Shown piece after piece: positions 37,011 to 45,805 of a DNA stretch of 64,000 bases. Origin of the DNA: Gordonia lacunae (GTDB lineage: Bacteria; Actinomycetota; Actinomycetes; Mycobacteriales; Mycobacteriaceae); the NCBI RefSeq assembly GCF_002149015.1, contig NZ_NGFO01000004.1, positions 1-64,000 of the forward strand, written 5' to 3'. Positions within the stretch are counted from its first letter, which is position 1. Each line of letters starts with the position of its first letter. Made by a program: the position numbers and the translations under genes. The notes under the pieces were generated by a model. That model was not told where the DNA came from. It did no database searches and saw nothing but the letters and a program-made list of their open reading frames with translations.

Positions 37011-38408
37011 TCACCTAGCGGCGCGAAGCCCGATGGTGAGGTCGAAGTGGTCCAGGGAGTGCGGCATCTCGGTCTGCCCGGCCCGCACGCGAGGCGAGAG
37101 CACGTTGTCGTCGAGATCGACGTCACGACCGATCGCCGCCAGCACCGCCGTGGCGAACATCAGCACGACATTACGACCGGGACATTCGCCCGGGCCGTCG
37201 CTGAAGGGGACGACGCCGGCGAGTCCCTGTGCTCGTCCGTCGGTCCAGACCTCCGGGGTGAACCGCTGCGCGAAGTCCATGGCGTCGTCGTCGCGCTGGA
37301 AGAACTCCCCGATCACGATCGTGGTCGTCCCCTCGGCGACGAGGCCACCGTCCCATCGGACGTCGCGGCTCGCCTCGCGCAGGATGGCCAGCGTGGTCGG
37401 CCACAGTCGCAGTGATTCCAGCACGGTCGCGCGTAGCGTCGGCAGGACACGCGCCGCCGTGGACTCGACGCCCGCGGTCTCCGTCCGCGCCGCGGCCGCG
37501 GTCGCGGGGTGGGCGGCCAGCAATGCCAACGCCCGATGAACGGCCACCGCGACCGCGTCGAACGCGAACAGCCAGTGCGGGATCTGACCGGTCGGGTCGA
37601 GGGAACCAGGTCGGTCCACCGCGTCTCGGACGATTCCGGCCAGCGAGTCCTCGGGGGCTGCGGCCACCAGGTGATCCAGACGTCGCCGGAAGTTCCCGTA
37701 GGTCGCGGACCGACGCGGAAAAGCAGGCCCCCAGTTGGCGTCTCGTCGTAGCACCGTCAGCAGGTCGGTCAGGGCCTCGTCGTTCCGAGCGGCATCCCCG
37801 AAGACGAAGCGGCGCACCATGCGCCAGTGGGCGACCGCGTAGGCGTCCCACGTCAGGTGGCCGTCGGTGAGGGTCGGAAGCAGTTCCGCGACCTCGGATT
37901 CGATGATCTCCCCGCATCGCCGGTGGAGGGAGTGCACGTCCGCCGAGGTCTGCAGGGCCAGCTCGTTCAGTTCCCGCCGCGCCTGACGGTGCCGGTTGTC
38001 CGAGATCAGCACGCCGGTCGGCTGGAAGCGCGAGAGTGCCGCGACCTTCTCCGTCGACGCCGGGGTGAACGGGTCCGGCGTGCCGTGCAGCGTCGCCGTC
38101 ACCGCCGGGGGTCGTAGCGCAAGCACCATCGGTCGCGGGAAGGTGAGGGCCAGGGCATCGGCGTCGTGTCGCGCCCGCAGCCCGTTCAGTATCCGGGCCG
38201 CGCGGCCGTGGGTGTCGAGCCGGCCGCCGAGACGGACCATTGTCTTACGCCGCGCGACAACACCTTCGGCGACCATCGGGACCAGCACCCCGCCCAGGAC
38301 GCGCGCGGTGTCGAGGAGCCCCGCTCGTGCCAGACGCGGCGTCGCGGTCACCGCGCCGGGGCTCTTCTGCACGTCTTCTCCGGGTCCCCGTGACATCTCC
38401 GACGACAC
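37011..38408 (-). CDS. Cytochrome P450
   Basis: 465 residues. The ExxR pair lies in ESLRLWPT and the haem loop in FSDGPGECPGRNV, where the Cys is the iron ligand. The N terminus has a 60-residue extension with no clear membrane anchor. It needs an external ferredoxin and reductase, none of which is nearby. The substrate is unknown. Cysteine loop and ExxR are intact, so probably active. Confidence 0.93.
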   Translation of the reverse strand: MSSEMSRGPGEDVQKSPGAVTATPRLARAGLLDTARVLGGVLVPMVAEGVVARRKTMVRLGGRLDTHGRAARILNGLRARHDADALALTFPRPMVLALRPPAVTATLHGTPDPFTPASTEKVAALSRFQPTGVLISDNRHRQARRELNELALQTSADVHSLHRRCGEIIESEVAELLPTLTDGHLTWDAYAVAHWRMVRRFVFGDAARNDEALTDLLTVLRRDANWGPAFPRRSATYGNFRRRLDHLVAAAPEDSLAGIVRDAVDRPGSLDPTGQIPHWLFAFDAVAVAVHRALALLAAHPATAAAARTETAGVESTAARVLPTLRATVLESLRLWPTTLAILREASRDVRWDGGLVAEGTTTIVIGEFFQRDDDAMDFAQRFTPEVWTDGRAQGLAGVVPFSDGPGECPGRNVVLMFATAVLAAIGRDVDLDDNVLSPRVRAGQTEMPHSLDHFDLTIGLRAAR

Positions 38409-38467
38409 TCCTCACCGTTGGGTTCACGCCGGGCGTTTCCGTGGGCCCGACTGCCCACGGCCTACCC

Positions 38468-38572
38468 GTCGACCGTGCGCCCCAAACCGTCAACCGTGCG
38501 CCCCAAACCGTCGACCGTGCGTCCGATGTCGTCCACTGTGCGTGCCACACCGTCGACTGTGCGCGCATGGCC
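38468..38572. repeat. 21-bp tandem repeat, five copies
   Basis: Units GTCGACCGTGCGCCCCAAACC-like start at 38468, 38489, 38510, 38531 and 38552. Divergence increases in the third to fifth. It lies between the P450 start and the PRC-barrel stop and all three minus frames stay open because 21 is a multiple of three. No gene is supported across it. Confidence 0.85.
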
Positions 38573-38583
38573 GTCGGGGGGCG

Positions 38584-38922
38584 TCACGACGACCCATCGC
38601 CGTGTGCCGTGTCGAGCGAGGCGTCCAGACGACGGAAACCGTCCCGGACGCGCACCGCCCCGTCCTCGACGGCGGTCACATCCGCCCACGGGATGAGCAC
38701 GGTGCCGCGATGCAGCCATGCGAAGAACCGGTTGAGCAGCCACGGCCGCGACACACCCTGACGTTCGTATCCGAGAAAGGACACCCGGTTCCGGCGGTTG
38801 ACGAGCAACCCGACGAGCCGGAGTTGGTCGTCGACCACCTCGAAGCGGAGGTCGATCACCTGACCCAGGCGATCGCCGCCGGAATCGTGGACGGCGCAGC
38901 TCAACAGGTCGCTGGCGATCAT
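38584..38922 (-). CDS. PRC-barrel-like protein, second of a pair
   Basis: 112 residues. VHDSGGDRLGQVIDLRFEVVDDQLRLVGLLVNRRN is a PRC-barrel type strand pattern, followed by LNRFFAWLHRGTVLIPWADVTAVE. PRC-barrel modules occur in RNA processing and membrane-transporter accessory proteins. The ATG at 38922 overlaps the TGA of the upstream gene (ATGA). Last gene of the Nramp operon. Confidence 0.75.
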   Translation of the reverse strand: MIASDLLSCAVHDSGGDRLGQVIDLRFEVVDDQLRLVGLLVNRRNRVSFLGYERQGVSRPWLLNRFFAWLHRGTVLIPWADVTAVEDGAVRVRDGFRRLDASLDTAHGDGSS

Positions 38923-39287
38923 CGTCCGCCGCTTCCGGGGATACGCCCGACGATGTGGTCGCGCACCCATCGTTCCGGCCACGCGAGTTCCAGATCCTCC
39001 TGCCGGTCGTCGATCACGACCCGCACATCGATGCTGCGGACGCGGTCGATCGAGATCCGGTCGAGCTCGCTCACGTGCGGACCGCCGCCGATGAGTCGAT
39101 AGAACAGCGCGCGCCCGGTGAGAAGGGCGGACACCCGCGGCGGACCGTTGTCGGGCATCTCGATCTCGACGTCGTCGACGACGCCGAGCGGTACGCCATC
39201 GCGGTCGTGGATCTGTCTGTCCAGCAGGTGAAGTCGTAGGTCGATCGTCGTGCGACGGGACAGCCCGCGGTCGTCGTCCGTGCTCAT
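38919..39287 (-). CDS. PRC-barrel-like protein, first of a pair
   Basis: 122 residues. LDRQIHDRDGVPLGVVDDVEIEMPDNGPPRVSALLTG is a PRC-barrel pattern and the second half (VSELDRISIDRVRSIDVRVVIDDRQ) resembles its neighbour. Together the pair may form one accessory unit for the Nramp transporter; that is inferred from the 4-bp overlaps (ATGA) on both sides. Confidence 0.75.
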   Translation of the reverse strand: MSTDDDRGLSRRTTIDLRLHLLDRQIHDRDGVPLGVVDDVEIEMPDNGPPRVSALLTGRALFYRLIGGGPHVSELDRISIDRVRSIDVRVVIDDRQEDLELAWPERWVRDHIVGRIPGSGGR

Positions 39288-40513
39288 CGCCCCGCCCCCG
39301 TCACGATCAGCAACGGTATCGCCGCCACCGAGGCGACCACGATGATGCCCAGATAGATGGTGCCGAAGAAGTTCATCACTCGTCCGTTCACGTTGTCCCC
39401 CATGTATTCCCGATCATTCGCCACGACGAGGATCGGCAGATAGGTCAACGGCAGGGCGACCGCGGAGAACACGACCGAGTACTCGGTGACCATGATCGGA
39501 TCGACACCGGTCAGCAGGATCAGCACCCCGCCGAGGAGGAACACGATGATCACGAGATGAAACCGTGCCGCCTGGCGCGGCTTCTTGGCCGCACCCCAGG
39601 GCCATCCGGCGTACTGGGCGATCGTGTACCCGGTGGACAGCGCCGTTTCGAGCGCGGCGCCGGTCGTCGCCGCGACGAGTCCGATGATCACGAACGCCAG
39701 CGCCAGCTGCCCGCCGGCCTGCACGACGGGCAACACGACCTGTGACAGCGATTCCACCGAGATGTCGGCGGGCAACAGATACAGCGCCGCGACGCCGGCG
39801 ATGGCGACCGAGCCCAGGCCCCCGAGCGGGAAGCCGATCAGCACATTCCACCGCTCTCGCGCGAGATCCTTACGGCGCCAACCCTCTTCGATGCCACCAG
39901 AGGAGAAGAAGAACACCTCGTACGGCGTCATCGCCGCCCCGAACAGTGCGATGGCGTAGTACCAGTAGGTCGGTATCGACTCCTGCGACGGGACCGACGG
40001 CGCGGTGATCTGATCCCAGACCTCGCCCCAGGGCGGTTGCAGCAGGAAGAAGACCACGCCGAACACGGCCAGGCACAGGCCGAGCAGACCGGTCACGTTC
40101 TCCATGACCTTGAAGTTGGCCCGCCACACGATGATCCAGACCCCGAATGCGGCGACGGGCACCCACAGCAGCGGCGCGACCCCGCTCGCGAGCTGCAGCG
40201 CGAGGGCGATGCCGCCGATCTCGGCGGTGAGGGTGAGACCGGTGACGAACAGCGAGGCGACCAGGTTCGCGGCACCCATCCGGGGACCGAGCCGCTCCCG
40301 GATGATCTCGAACGTGCTGCGTCCGCTCACCGCGGCGACCCGTCCGGACATCTCCGCGAACAGACAGATCCCGATGACACCGACGACGACGACCCACACC
40401 AGCCCGAATCCGAATCTGGACCCCACGACCGCGTTGGTGACGATGTCACCGATGTCGAGGAAGCCGCCGATGGCGGTCAGGATGCCGAGGGCGACGCCGA
40501 TGACGTTCTTCAC
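39284..40513 (-). CDS. Nramp-family divalent metal transporter
   Basis: 409 residues with about 11 membrane helices. Nramp DPGN/MPH motifs are changed: the N terminus reads GDIVTNAVVGSRFG and the middle AMTPYEVFFFSSGG in place of MPHNLYLHS. So this is an Nramp-related subfamily and need not carry Mn2+ or Fe2+ in the usual way. Its start is 4 nt behind the lipoprotein stop and its stop overlaps the PRC-barrel gene. Confidence 0.85.
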   Translation of the reverse strand: MKNVIGVALGILTAIGGFLDIGDIVTNAVVGSRFGFGLVWVVVVGVIGICLFAEMSGRVAAVSGRSTFEIIRERLGPRMGAANLVASLFVTGLTLTAEIGGIALALQLASGVAPLLWVPVAAFGVWIIVWRANFKVMENVTGLLGLCLAVFGVVFFLLQPPWGEVWDQITAPSVPSQESIPTYWYYAIALFGAAMTPYEVFFFSSGGIEEGWRRKDLARERWNVLIGFPLGGLGSVAIAGVAALYLLPADISVESLSQVVLPVVQAGGQLALAFVIIGLVAATTGAALETALSTGYTIAQYAGWPWGAAKKPRQAARFHLVIIVFLLGGVLILLTGVDPIMVTEYSVVFSAVALPLTYLPILVVANDREYMGDNVNGRVMNFFGTIYLGIIVVASVAAIPLLIVTGAGR

Positions 40514-40517
40514 CGGC

Positions 40518-41015
40518 TCATCCCCTCGCTCCGGCCGCCGACCGCGGGTCGTCGACGATCTGTTGCAGGCGCTCGTCGACCTTCGTCAGCGCGTCGAGCG
40601 ACTCCGACACCCGCGGGTCCTGCCGGTCGAGCAGCGTCACCGACCGTGCGGCGACGAGCACCCGGGTGGCCTGTGCCATGGCATCCTCGACCCCGGCCCG
40701 CATCGGTTCGTCGGCGGCGTCGTCAATGTCGAGGTTGACGACAGCTCCGTAGGCGGACAGGGACTGCTCGATCAGGTCGTCGAAGAGGACGCGGACGTAG
40801 TGGCGCGGAGCGCGGTCCTCGGCCCACGAGCGCAGCCCCTCATGTCCGGAGGCGACCGCGCTCACCACATCCCCGGACGAGTGGGAGAGTTCGGCCGTCA
40901 CGCCGCCGGGCTGCCGGGCACATCCGGCGACGACGAGGACGAGGAGCAGACACAGTGCGAGCAGCGTCGCACGAACTGCTCGCAACCCTGTTCTCGACCA
41001 TCGTGTTCCGGTCAC
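40518..41015 (-). CDS. Putative lipoprotein
   Basis: 165 residues starting at GTG behind GAGGACTGGG. The N terminus (LRAVRATLLALCLLLVLVVAGC) ends in a lipobox, so Cys is the acylation site. The rest is mostly helical and acidic (ALTKVDERLQQIVDD). First gene of the Nramp operon; could be an extracytoplasmic metal or envelope accessory factor. The open frame extends to 41132. Confidence 0.75.
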   Translation of the reverse strand: MTGTRWSRTGLRAVRATLLALCLLLVLVVAGCARQPGGVTAELSHSSGDVVSAVASGHEGLRSWAEDRAPRHYVRVLFDDLIEQSLSAYGAVVNLDIDDAADEPMRAGVEDAMAQATRVLVAARSVTLLDRQDPRVSESLDALTKVDERLQQIVDDPRSAAGARG

Positions 41016-41253
41016 ACCCCAGTCCTCGGTCCGTGGCTCGCCGAGCCGTCTCTCCGAGCCGGGTTCCCCGAACGGCGGCCGGCAAAACTCGGGCCTCCCG
41101 TGCACCGTTGCACATCGGTGGACCTCCTCCACCGAACCGTTGAACGGCGGTCGACGTGAACGTACGGTGGTCTACAGCGGTTCAGTCCCAGCTGCCGCGG
41201 GCCGGTTGACGCGATCGCACGACCGGCTCGCCCCTCGGAGACAGAACGAGCGG

Positions 41254-41688
41254 ATGGACGAGAGCATGGGCCAGTACAGCGACACGTCGCACCCCACCGG
41301 AGTCGGAGCACGGCCGGCCGGTACCGGAACATCACGCACGACAGCCCACATCAGCACGGCCCACACCACAACGACGTCGTCGTGCGTACAGCGATTCTCC
41401 GGTGATGTGGATCTGAACACCGTGGCGGACTTCGATGCCGCTCTCACCCGGACTGTCGCGCGGCACAACGCGACCGTGATCTTCGACCTGACCGGCGTCG
41501 ACTTCCTCGGAGCCTGCGGGCTCGAGACCCTTGCCCGGGTGTGTACCGACGCCACCCGCGCCGGGGTGCGCGTCGTACTCGTCTGTGAGCCCGCGCTGGC
41601 GCGGCTCGTCCGGATGTGTGACATCCCGGTGGCCATCCGCTCCTCGATCGACGAGGCCTACGGAATCGGGGATCCGCAGGCCCGGTGA
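41254..41688 (+). CDS. STAS-domain protein, anti-sigma-antagonist-like
   Basis: 144 residues. The Thr/His/Ala-rich N terminus (about 40) precedes a STAS domain (FSGDVDLNTVADFDAALTRTVARHNATVIFDLTGVDFLGACGL). The usual phospho-site DSSG in FMDSSGL is FLGACGL here (84-90), so no obvious phospho-Ser; it may be locked active or regulated otherwise. ATG at 41266 is an alternative start. It starts the signalling block. Confidence 0.85.
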   Translation: MDESMGQYSDTSHPTGVGARPAGTGTSRTTAHISTAHTTTTSSCVQRFSGDVDLNTVADFDAALTRTVARHNATVIFDLTGVDFLGACGLETLARVCTDATRAGVRVVLVCEPALARLVRMCDIPVAIRSSIDEAYGIGDPQAR

Positions 41689-41782
41689 GGTCGCACCGCG
41701 CCGGTCACCGGCCCGATGCGCGCCCCACACCACTAGGGTGCAGGGTGACAGCCAGGCCCGCGCGAGGAGAGGTACGGAGCAG

Positions 41783-43675
41783 ATGTCGGTGGAGAACGGT
41801 CCGGCGCAGAACGGCGAGGACTTCGAAACCCTGCTGCGGTATCTGCGCGACGCCCGCGGCTTCGATTTCACCGGCTACAAACGGACGTCTCTCCGGCGAC
41901 GGGTCACGCACCGGATGGAGCAGGTGGGGTTCGACAACTTCGCCGACTACCTCGATCATCTGCAGGCGAGCTCCGACGAGTTCAGCGCACTGTTCAACAC
42001 CATCCTCATCAACGTGACGTCGTTCTTCCGGGATGAGGAAGCCTGGGAGAGCCTGCGCAGCACCGTGATTCCGCAACTCCTCGCCCAGCGCGGACCCGAC
42101 GACCCGGTGCGGGTCTGGAGCGCAGGCTGCGCCTCGGGCCAGGAAGCGTACTCGCTGGCGATGCTGCTGGCCGAGGGTGTCGGTGCCGAGAGTTTCCGTC
42201 AGCGCGTCAAGATCTACGCCACCGACGTCGACGAGGACGCCCTCACCGAGGCAAGGCAGGCTTCATACGATGCGCGCGCGGTCGAGAGCATCCCGCCCGA
42301 CCTGCTCGCGACCTACTTCGAGAAGGAGGGCTCGCGATACGTCTTCACCAAGGACCTACGGCGGGCGGTGATCTTCGGTCGTAACGATCTCGTCCAGGAC
42401 GCTCCGATCTCCCGGATCGACCTGCTCGTGTGCCGCAACACCCTCATGTACTTCAACGCCGAGACGCAGCGTCGAGTACTCGGTCGGCTGCACTTCGCGT
42501 TGGCGCCCCAGGGCATCCTGTTCCTCGGGCACGCCGAGATGCTGCTGAGTCACAGCGACCGATTCGCGCCGTTCGATCTGAAGAACAGGTTGTTCCGCAA
42601 GGTCGCCGGATACCGGGGAGCCATCGGCGGCACACCCATCGAAGGTGATCCGCTGCCGGGTCCGGAGAACAACGGTTTGTCGTCGCTGCGCGAACTGGCG
42701 TTCCGGCACTCCCCGGTCGCACAGATCGTGATCACCGGCGACGACACCGTGGCGATGGTGAACCAGCAGGCGGAGTTGATGTTCGGGCTCTCCGGCCGCG
42801 ACATCGGCCGACTCCTGCGCGATCTCGAGGTCTCCTACCGTCCGGTCGAACTGCGGGGCTACATCGAACAGGCCAAGATCGAACGACGATCGTCGAGAAT
42901 CCGGGACATCGAGTGGTCCAACCAGGGCGGGCAGTCGATCTGGCTGGAGGTCCACATCAATCCGCTCGTGGACGGCGACAACGGTCTGCTCGGGGTGGCC
43001 ATCGCGTTCTTCGACATCAGTGCCACCCGTGCGCTTCTCGACAAACTCGAAGATGCCAACCGGCAGCTCGAGACAGCCTACGAGGAACTCCAGTCCACCA
43101 ACGAAGAACTCGAGACCACCAACGAGGAACTGCAGTCGACAGTCGAAGAGTTGGAGACCACGAACGAGGAACTCCAGTCCACCAACGAGGAACTGGAGAC
43201 GATGAACGAGGAGCTCCAGTCCACCAACGACGAACTCCAGGTCATCAACGCGGCTCTCGGTGAACGGACCGTCGAGCTGAGCGACACCCGGGAGTTCTTC
43301 GACTCGATCGTCAACTCCGCGGAGATCGGCATCATCGTCGTCGATCGGGACATGCGCATCACGGTCTGGAATCGCGCATCCGAGGAGATGTGGGGGGTGT
43401 CGGCCGCGGAGGCGGCGGGCCAGCCCCTGCTGGGTCTCGACATCGGCTTGCCGACCGCCGACCTGCGACCGATGGTCGGTGGCGCCTTCGTCGACCCGGC
43501 GTACACCGGCTCGCGTGAGTTCGACGCCATCAACCGCCGGGGACGCTCGGTGCGTATCCGGGTGCGCTGCAGTCCGTTCCGGTCACGAAGTCGCGAGATC
43601 CGGGGCGCCATGCTCGTCGTCGAACCCGTCGAACCCGTCGAACCCAACGACGCCGACGAGGCAGCCTCCCCATGA
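41783..43675 (+). CDS. CheR-type methyltransferase with coiled coil and PAS domains
   Basis: 630 residues. CheR N (about 10-60) and the SAM methyltransferase domain (70-265; VRVWSAGCASGQEAYSLAM, LLVCRNTLMYF) come first, then a PAS domain (about 295-415). A coiled coil at about 415-492 is built from NEELETTNEELQST repeats, and a second PAS domain is C-terminal (about 500-620). This is the CheR half of the CheB-CheR-PAS hybrid architecture; the CheB half is a separate gene at 44462. Likely methylates glutamates of a signalling partner, but no chemoreceptor is in the window. Confidence 0.93.
   Translation: MSVENGPAQNGEDFETLLRYLRDARGFDFTGYKRTSLRRRVTHRMEQVGFDNFADYLDHLQASSDEFSALFNTILINVTSFFRDEEAWESLRSTVIPQLLAQRGPDDPVRVWSAGCASGQEAYSLAMLLAEGVGAESFRQRVKIYATDVDEDALTEARQASYDARAVESIPPDLLATYFEKEGSRYVFTKDLRRAVIFGRNDLVQDAPISRIDLLVCRNTLMYFNAETQRRVLGRLHFALAPQGILFLGHAEMLLSHSDRFAPFDLKNRLFRKVAGYRGAIGGTPIEGDPLPGPENNGLSSLRELAFRHSPVAQIVITGDDTVAMVNQQAELMFGLSGRDIGRLLRDLEVSYRPVELRGYIEQAKIERRSSRIRDIEWSNQGGQSIWLEVHINPLVDGDNGLLGVAIAFFDISATRALLDKLEDANRQLETAYEELQSTNEELETTNEELQSTVEELETTNEELQSTNEELETMNEELQSTNDELQVINAALGERTVELSDTREFFDSIVNSAEIGIIVVDRDMRITVWNRASEEMWGVSAAEAAGQPLLGLDIGLPTADLRPMVGGAFVDPAYTGSREFDAINRRGRSVRIRVRCSPFRSRSREIRGAMLVVEPVEPVEPNDADEAASP
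43045..43260 (+). repeat. Coiled-coil heptad DNA repeat in the CheR gene
   Basis: Repeats of about 21 bp encoding (N/V)EELETT-NEELQST. They are coding repeats: AACGAGGAACTCCAGTCCACC type units, each translating a heptad of the coiled coil. Confidence 0.75.
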
Positions 43676-43688
43676 CCACGAGGACACG

Positions 43689-44471
43689 ATGAGTACCGAC
43701 GATCTCTCCGTGCGCGCGCTACGCCGCGACGCGGCCACCGTGCTCGCGGTGTCGGGCGTCCTCGACTCCAGGACCTACCTGACCGTTCGCGACGCGATCG
43801 TCAAGGCGGCGACCGATGCGCCGGACTGCCTCGTCGTCGACGTCCGAGCTCTGGATGTACCCACGGCGTCGGCGTGGTCGGTGCTGACCAGTGCGGCCTG
43901 GCTGATCCGCGACTGGCCGAACGTGCCGGTGGCCGTCGTCGCCGACCCGGCGCGGCTGGATCATCTGGTGCGGTCCGGGATCACCCGCTATGTCCCCGCC
44001 TATCGGTCGCTGGACGCCGCGCTCGACCACGTCACCGAACGGCGCGACATCCGCGTCACCCACCGCGCGCGCACCGTGATCCCGCGACACGGACCGGCAC
44101 CACTCGACGCCGCGCGTGGGGCCGTCGTGCGCGCCGTCGAGGACTGGAACCCCGACTTCGTCCGGCTCGCGCGCCTGCTGACCACCATCCTGGTCGGCAA
44201 CGTGCTGAGACACACCCACGCCGATCCCGACATCCGCGTCGAGGTGCACGGAACCGGCCGCCTGGTCGTGGCGGTCAGCGATGACAGCCCCACCGTCCCG
44301 GTGCGCGTCGAGGACACCCACGGTGACACACCGATCGCGTCCGGACTCGCGGTTCTCGCGCTGCTGAGCCGGCATTGGGGTTACACGCCCACCGGCAACG
44401 GGAAGACCGTCTGGGCGGTGGTCGGGGCGGAGGAGGTCGCTCGGTTCGACGAACCCGACCGTCAGGGTTGA
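43689..44471 (+). CDS. STAS and HATPase fusion (partner-switch type)
   Basis: 260 residues. The N-terminal STAS fold (about 5-115) lacks the DSSG site (DVPTASAWS). The C-terminal HATPase_c domain (about 135-250) keeps the N box VGNVLRHTH (169-177), G1 SDDSP (197-201) and a G2-like GLAVLALLS. So an antagonist and an RsbW-like kinase are joined in one protein. Starts 13 nt behind the CheR stop. Joins the methylation module to sigma-factor control. Confidence 0.82.
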   Translation: MSTDDLSVRALRRDAATVLAVSGVLDSRTYLTVRDAIVKAATDAPDCLVVDVRALDVPTASAWSVLTSAAWLIRDWPNVPVAVVADPARLDHLVRSGITRYVPAYRSLDAALDHVTERRDIRVTHRARTVIPRHGPAPLDAARGAVVRAVEDWNPDFVRLARLLTTILVGNVLRHTHADPDIRVEVHGTGRLVVAVSDDSPTVPVRVEDTHGDTPIASGLAVLALLSRHWGYTPTGNGKTVWAVVGAEEVARFDEPDRQG

Positions 44472-45466
44472 ACCGCTTCGGCCGCATCGCCTTCCGTGAA
44501 CGGCGGAGACCAGAGTCGGGTCCGGAGGACGTCGGCGGCGTGGCGGGCCTCGGCGGAGGTTCGCTGATACCGCTTCTGCAGGACGCCCGGGGACACCTTG
44601 GCCGCAAGGCTCTCCGCCAGCTCGGCTTTCTCCTGGAGACTCCGGATGGCCATCCCGAGGGCGGAATCGATCTCCGCCGACTGGGCCTGCAGCAATGCGT
44701 CCGCAGACCACGCGTGCCCGATGCGGCAGCGGAAGCTGTGCTCGTCGATCTGCATCAGGCCGCCGTGACAATCCGGGCACACGAAATTGGTGGGTGGTCC
44801 CAGGTCTTCCGAGTCCGACGGCTTCGCGAAGGCGTGCCCCATCGCGATCCGGTTCTCTGTCTCCAGCATTCTGTCCGGCTCCATGGTGATCTCCGTCAGT
44901 TGCCGACCGCTGAGCTCGGTCAACACCTTCGCCGCATCCGCGGCGGTCACGATGTGGTCAGGTTCGGCGCGGCTGATCGCGTTCGTCGGCATCGCCGGGA
45001 AGGCCGCGTCGGCGGGATCCTGCACCACGGTCACACCTCCGCGCTCACGGATGGCGACCAGGCCGTTGACCCCGTCGTCCAGCGCGCCCGACAGCAACAC
45101 GCCGGTCCCGTACGGGCCCGCGTGGAGGGCCAGCGAGCGGAACAGGGCATTGATCGAGGGTCGATGCCGATTCTCGGTGGGGCCGTCGGTGACCGCCAGA
45201 CGGTCGTCGTTCAGGAGGAGGTGGCGGTCCGGGACACCCACGTAGATGGTCCCCGGACGCAGTTCCATGTCGTTCTCGGCGGCCACCGCCGGGAGCGGGC
45301 CGGCGCGATCGAGAATGCGCGGCAACGCACTCGACACACCGACCGGCATGTGCAGCACAACCAGGACTGCCTGCGAAAAGTCCGCGGGCAGGGACGACAC
45401 CAGGACAGACAGCGCCTCGACGCCGCCTGCGGATGCGCCGATGGCCACCACGCGTTGTTGTGTCAT
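44462..45466 (-). CDS. CheB-type methylesterase with zinc-ribbon tail
   Basis: 334 residues. No receiver domain. The CheB catalytic Ser12 (IGASAGG), His39 (LHMP) and Asp131 (GALDDG) are present, so the esterase is likely active. The tail (from about 225) carries CPDCHGG and FRCRIGH, a probable zinc ribbon, then a helical end. Convergent with the STAS-ATPase gene, overlapping it by 10 bp. Would remove methyl groups added by the CheR-type enzyme. Confidence 0.93.
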   Translation of the reverse strand: MTQQRVVAIGASAGGVEALSVLVSSLPADFSQAVLVVLHMPVGVSSALPRILDRAGPLPAVAAENDMELRPGTIYVGVPDRHLLLNDDRLAVTDGPTENRHRPSINALFRSLALHAGPYGTGVLLSGALDDGVNGLVAIRERGGVTVVQDPADAAFPAMPTNAISRAEPDHIVTAADAAKVLTELSGRQLTEITMEPDRMLETENRIAMGHAFAKPSDSEDLGPPTNFVCPDCHGGLMQIDEHSFRCRIGHAWSADALLQAQSAEIDSALGMAIRSLQEKAELAESLAAKVSPGVLQKRYQRTSAEARHAADVLRTRLWSPPFTEGDAAEAVQP

Positions 45467-45618
45467 GTCCGAGCCTTACCCCGCGTCTCGGGTCGGCAAT
45501 CTCCGTCGGGCGCCGTGGACCCGTGATCGACCGTGCGTCGGATGCCAGGATACGCCGGATCAGGGGTTTCGCCGGATCGAACTCCGGGAATCCCGGACTG
45601 CGAACGAAGGAGTTGACG

Positions 45619-45774
45619 ATGACATCTGACAGTTCGCCCACCGGAGTGAACGACCCCGATGACCAGCACGATCCGGACGCCGACCCGGAGATGCTCACGA
45701 CGAACGCGTCGCAGCCGGATCAGGCGGAGGGCGCGGACGACGCCGAGGAAACCGGCGACGACTCCGGCGACTGA
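45619..45774 (+). CDS. Small acidic protein
   Basis: 51 residues, rich in Asp, Glu, Ser and Pro (NDPDDQHDPDADPEML, ADDAEETGDDSGD). AAGGAG is 7 nt before the ATG, a strong site, so translation is likely. Intrinsically disordered in appearance. No family recognised. Lies between CheB and TetR. Confidence 0.6.
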   Translation: MTSDSSPTGVNDPDDQHDPDADPEMLTTNASQPDQAEGADDAEETGDDSGD

Positions 45775-45805
45775 AGGTTCCGGTCCGTCGCGTCCCCAGT
45801 ACCGC

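Noticed and set aside
38418..38743. Proteins with heptad TVRPKPS or TVDGLGR repeats around 38.5 kb
   Set aside because: They are translations of the 21-bp DNA repeat in several frames, with no start site or family support.
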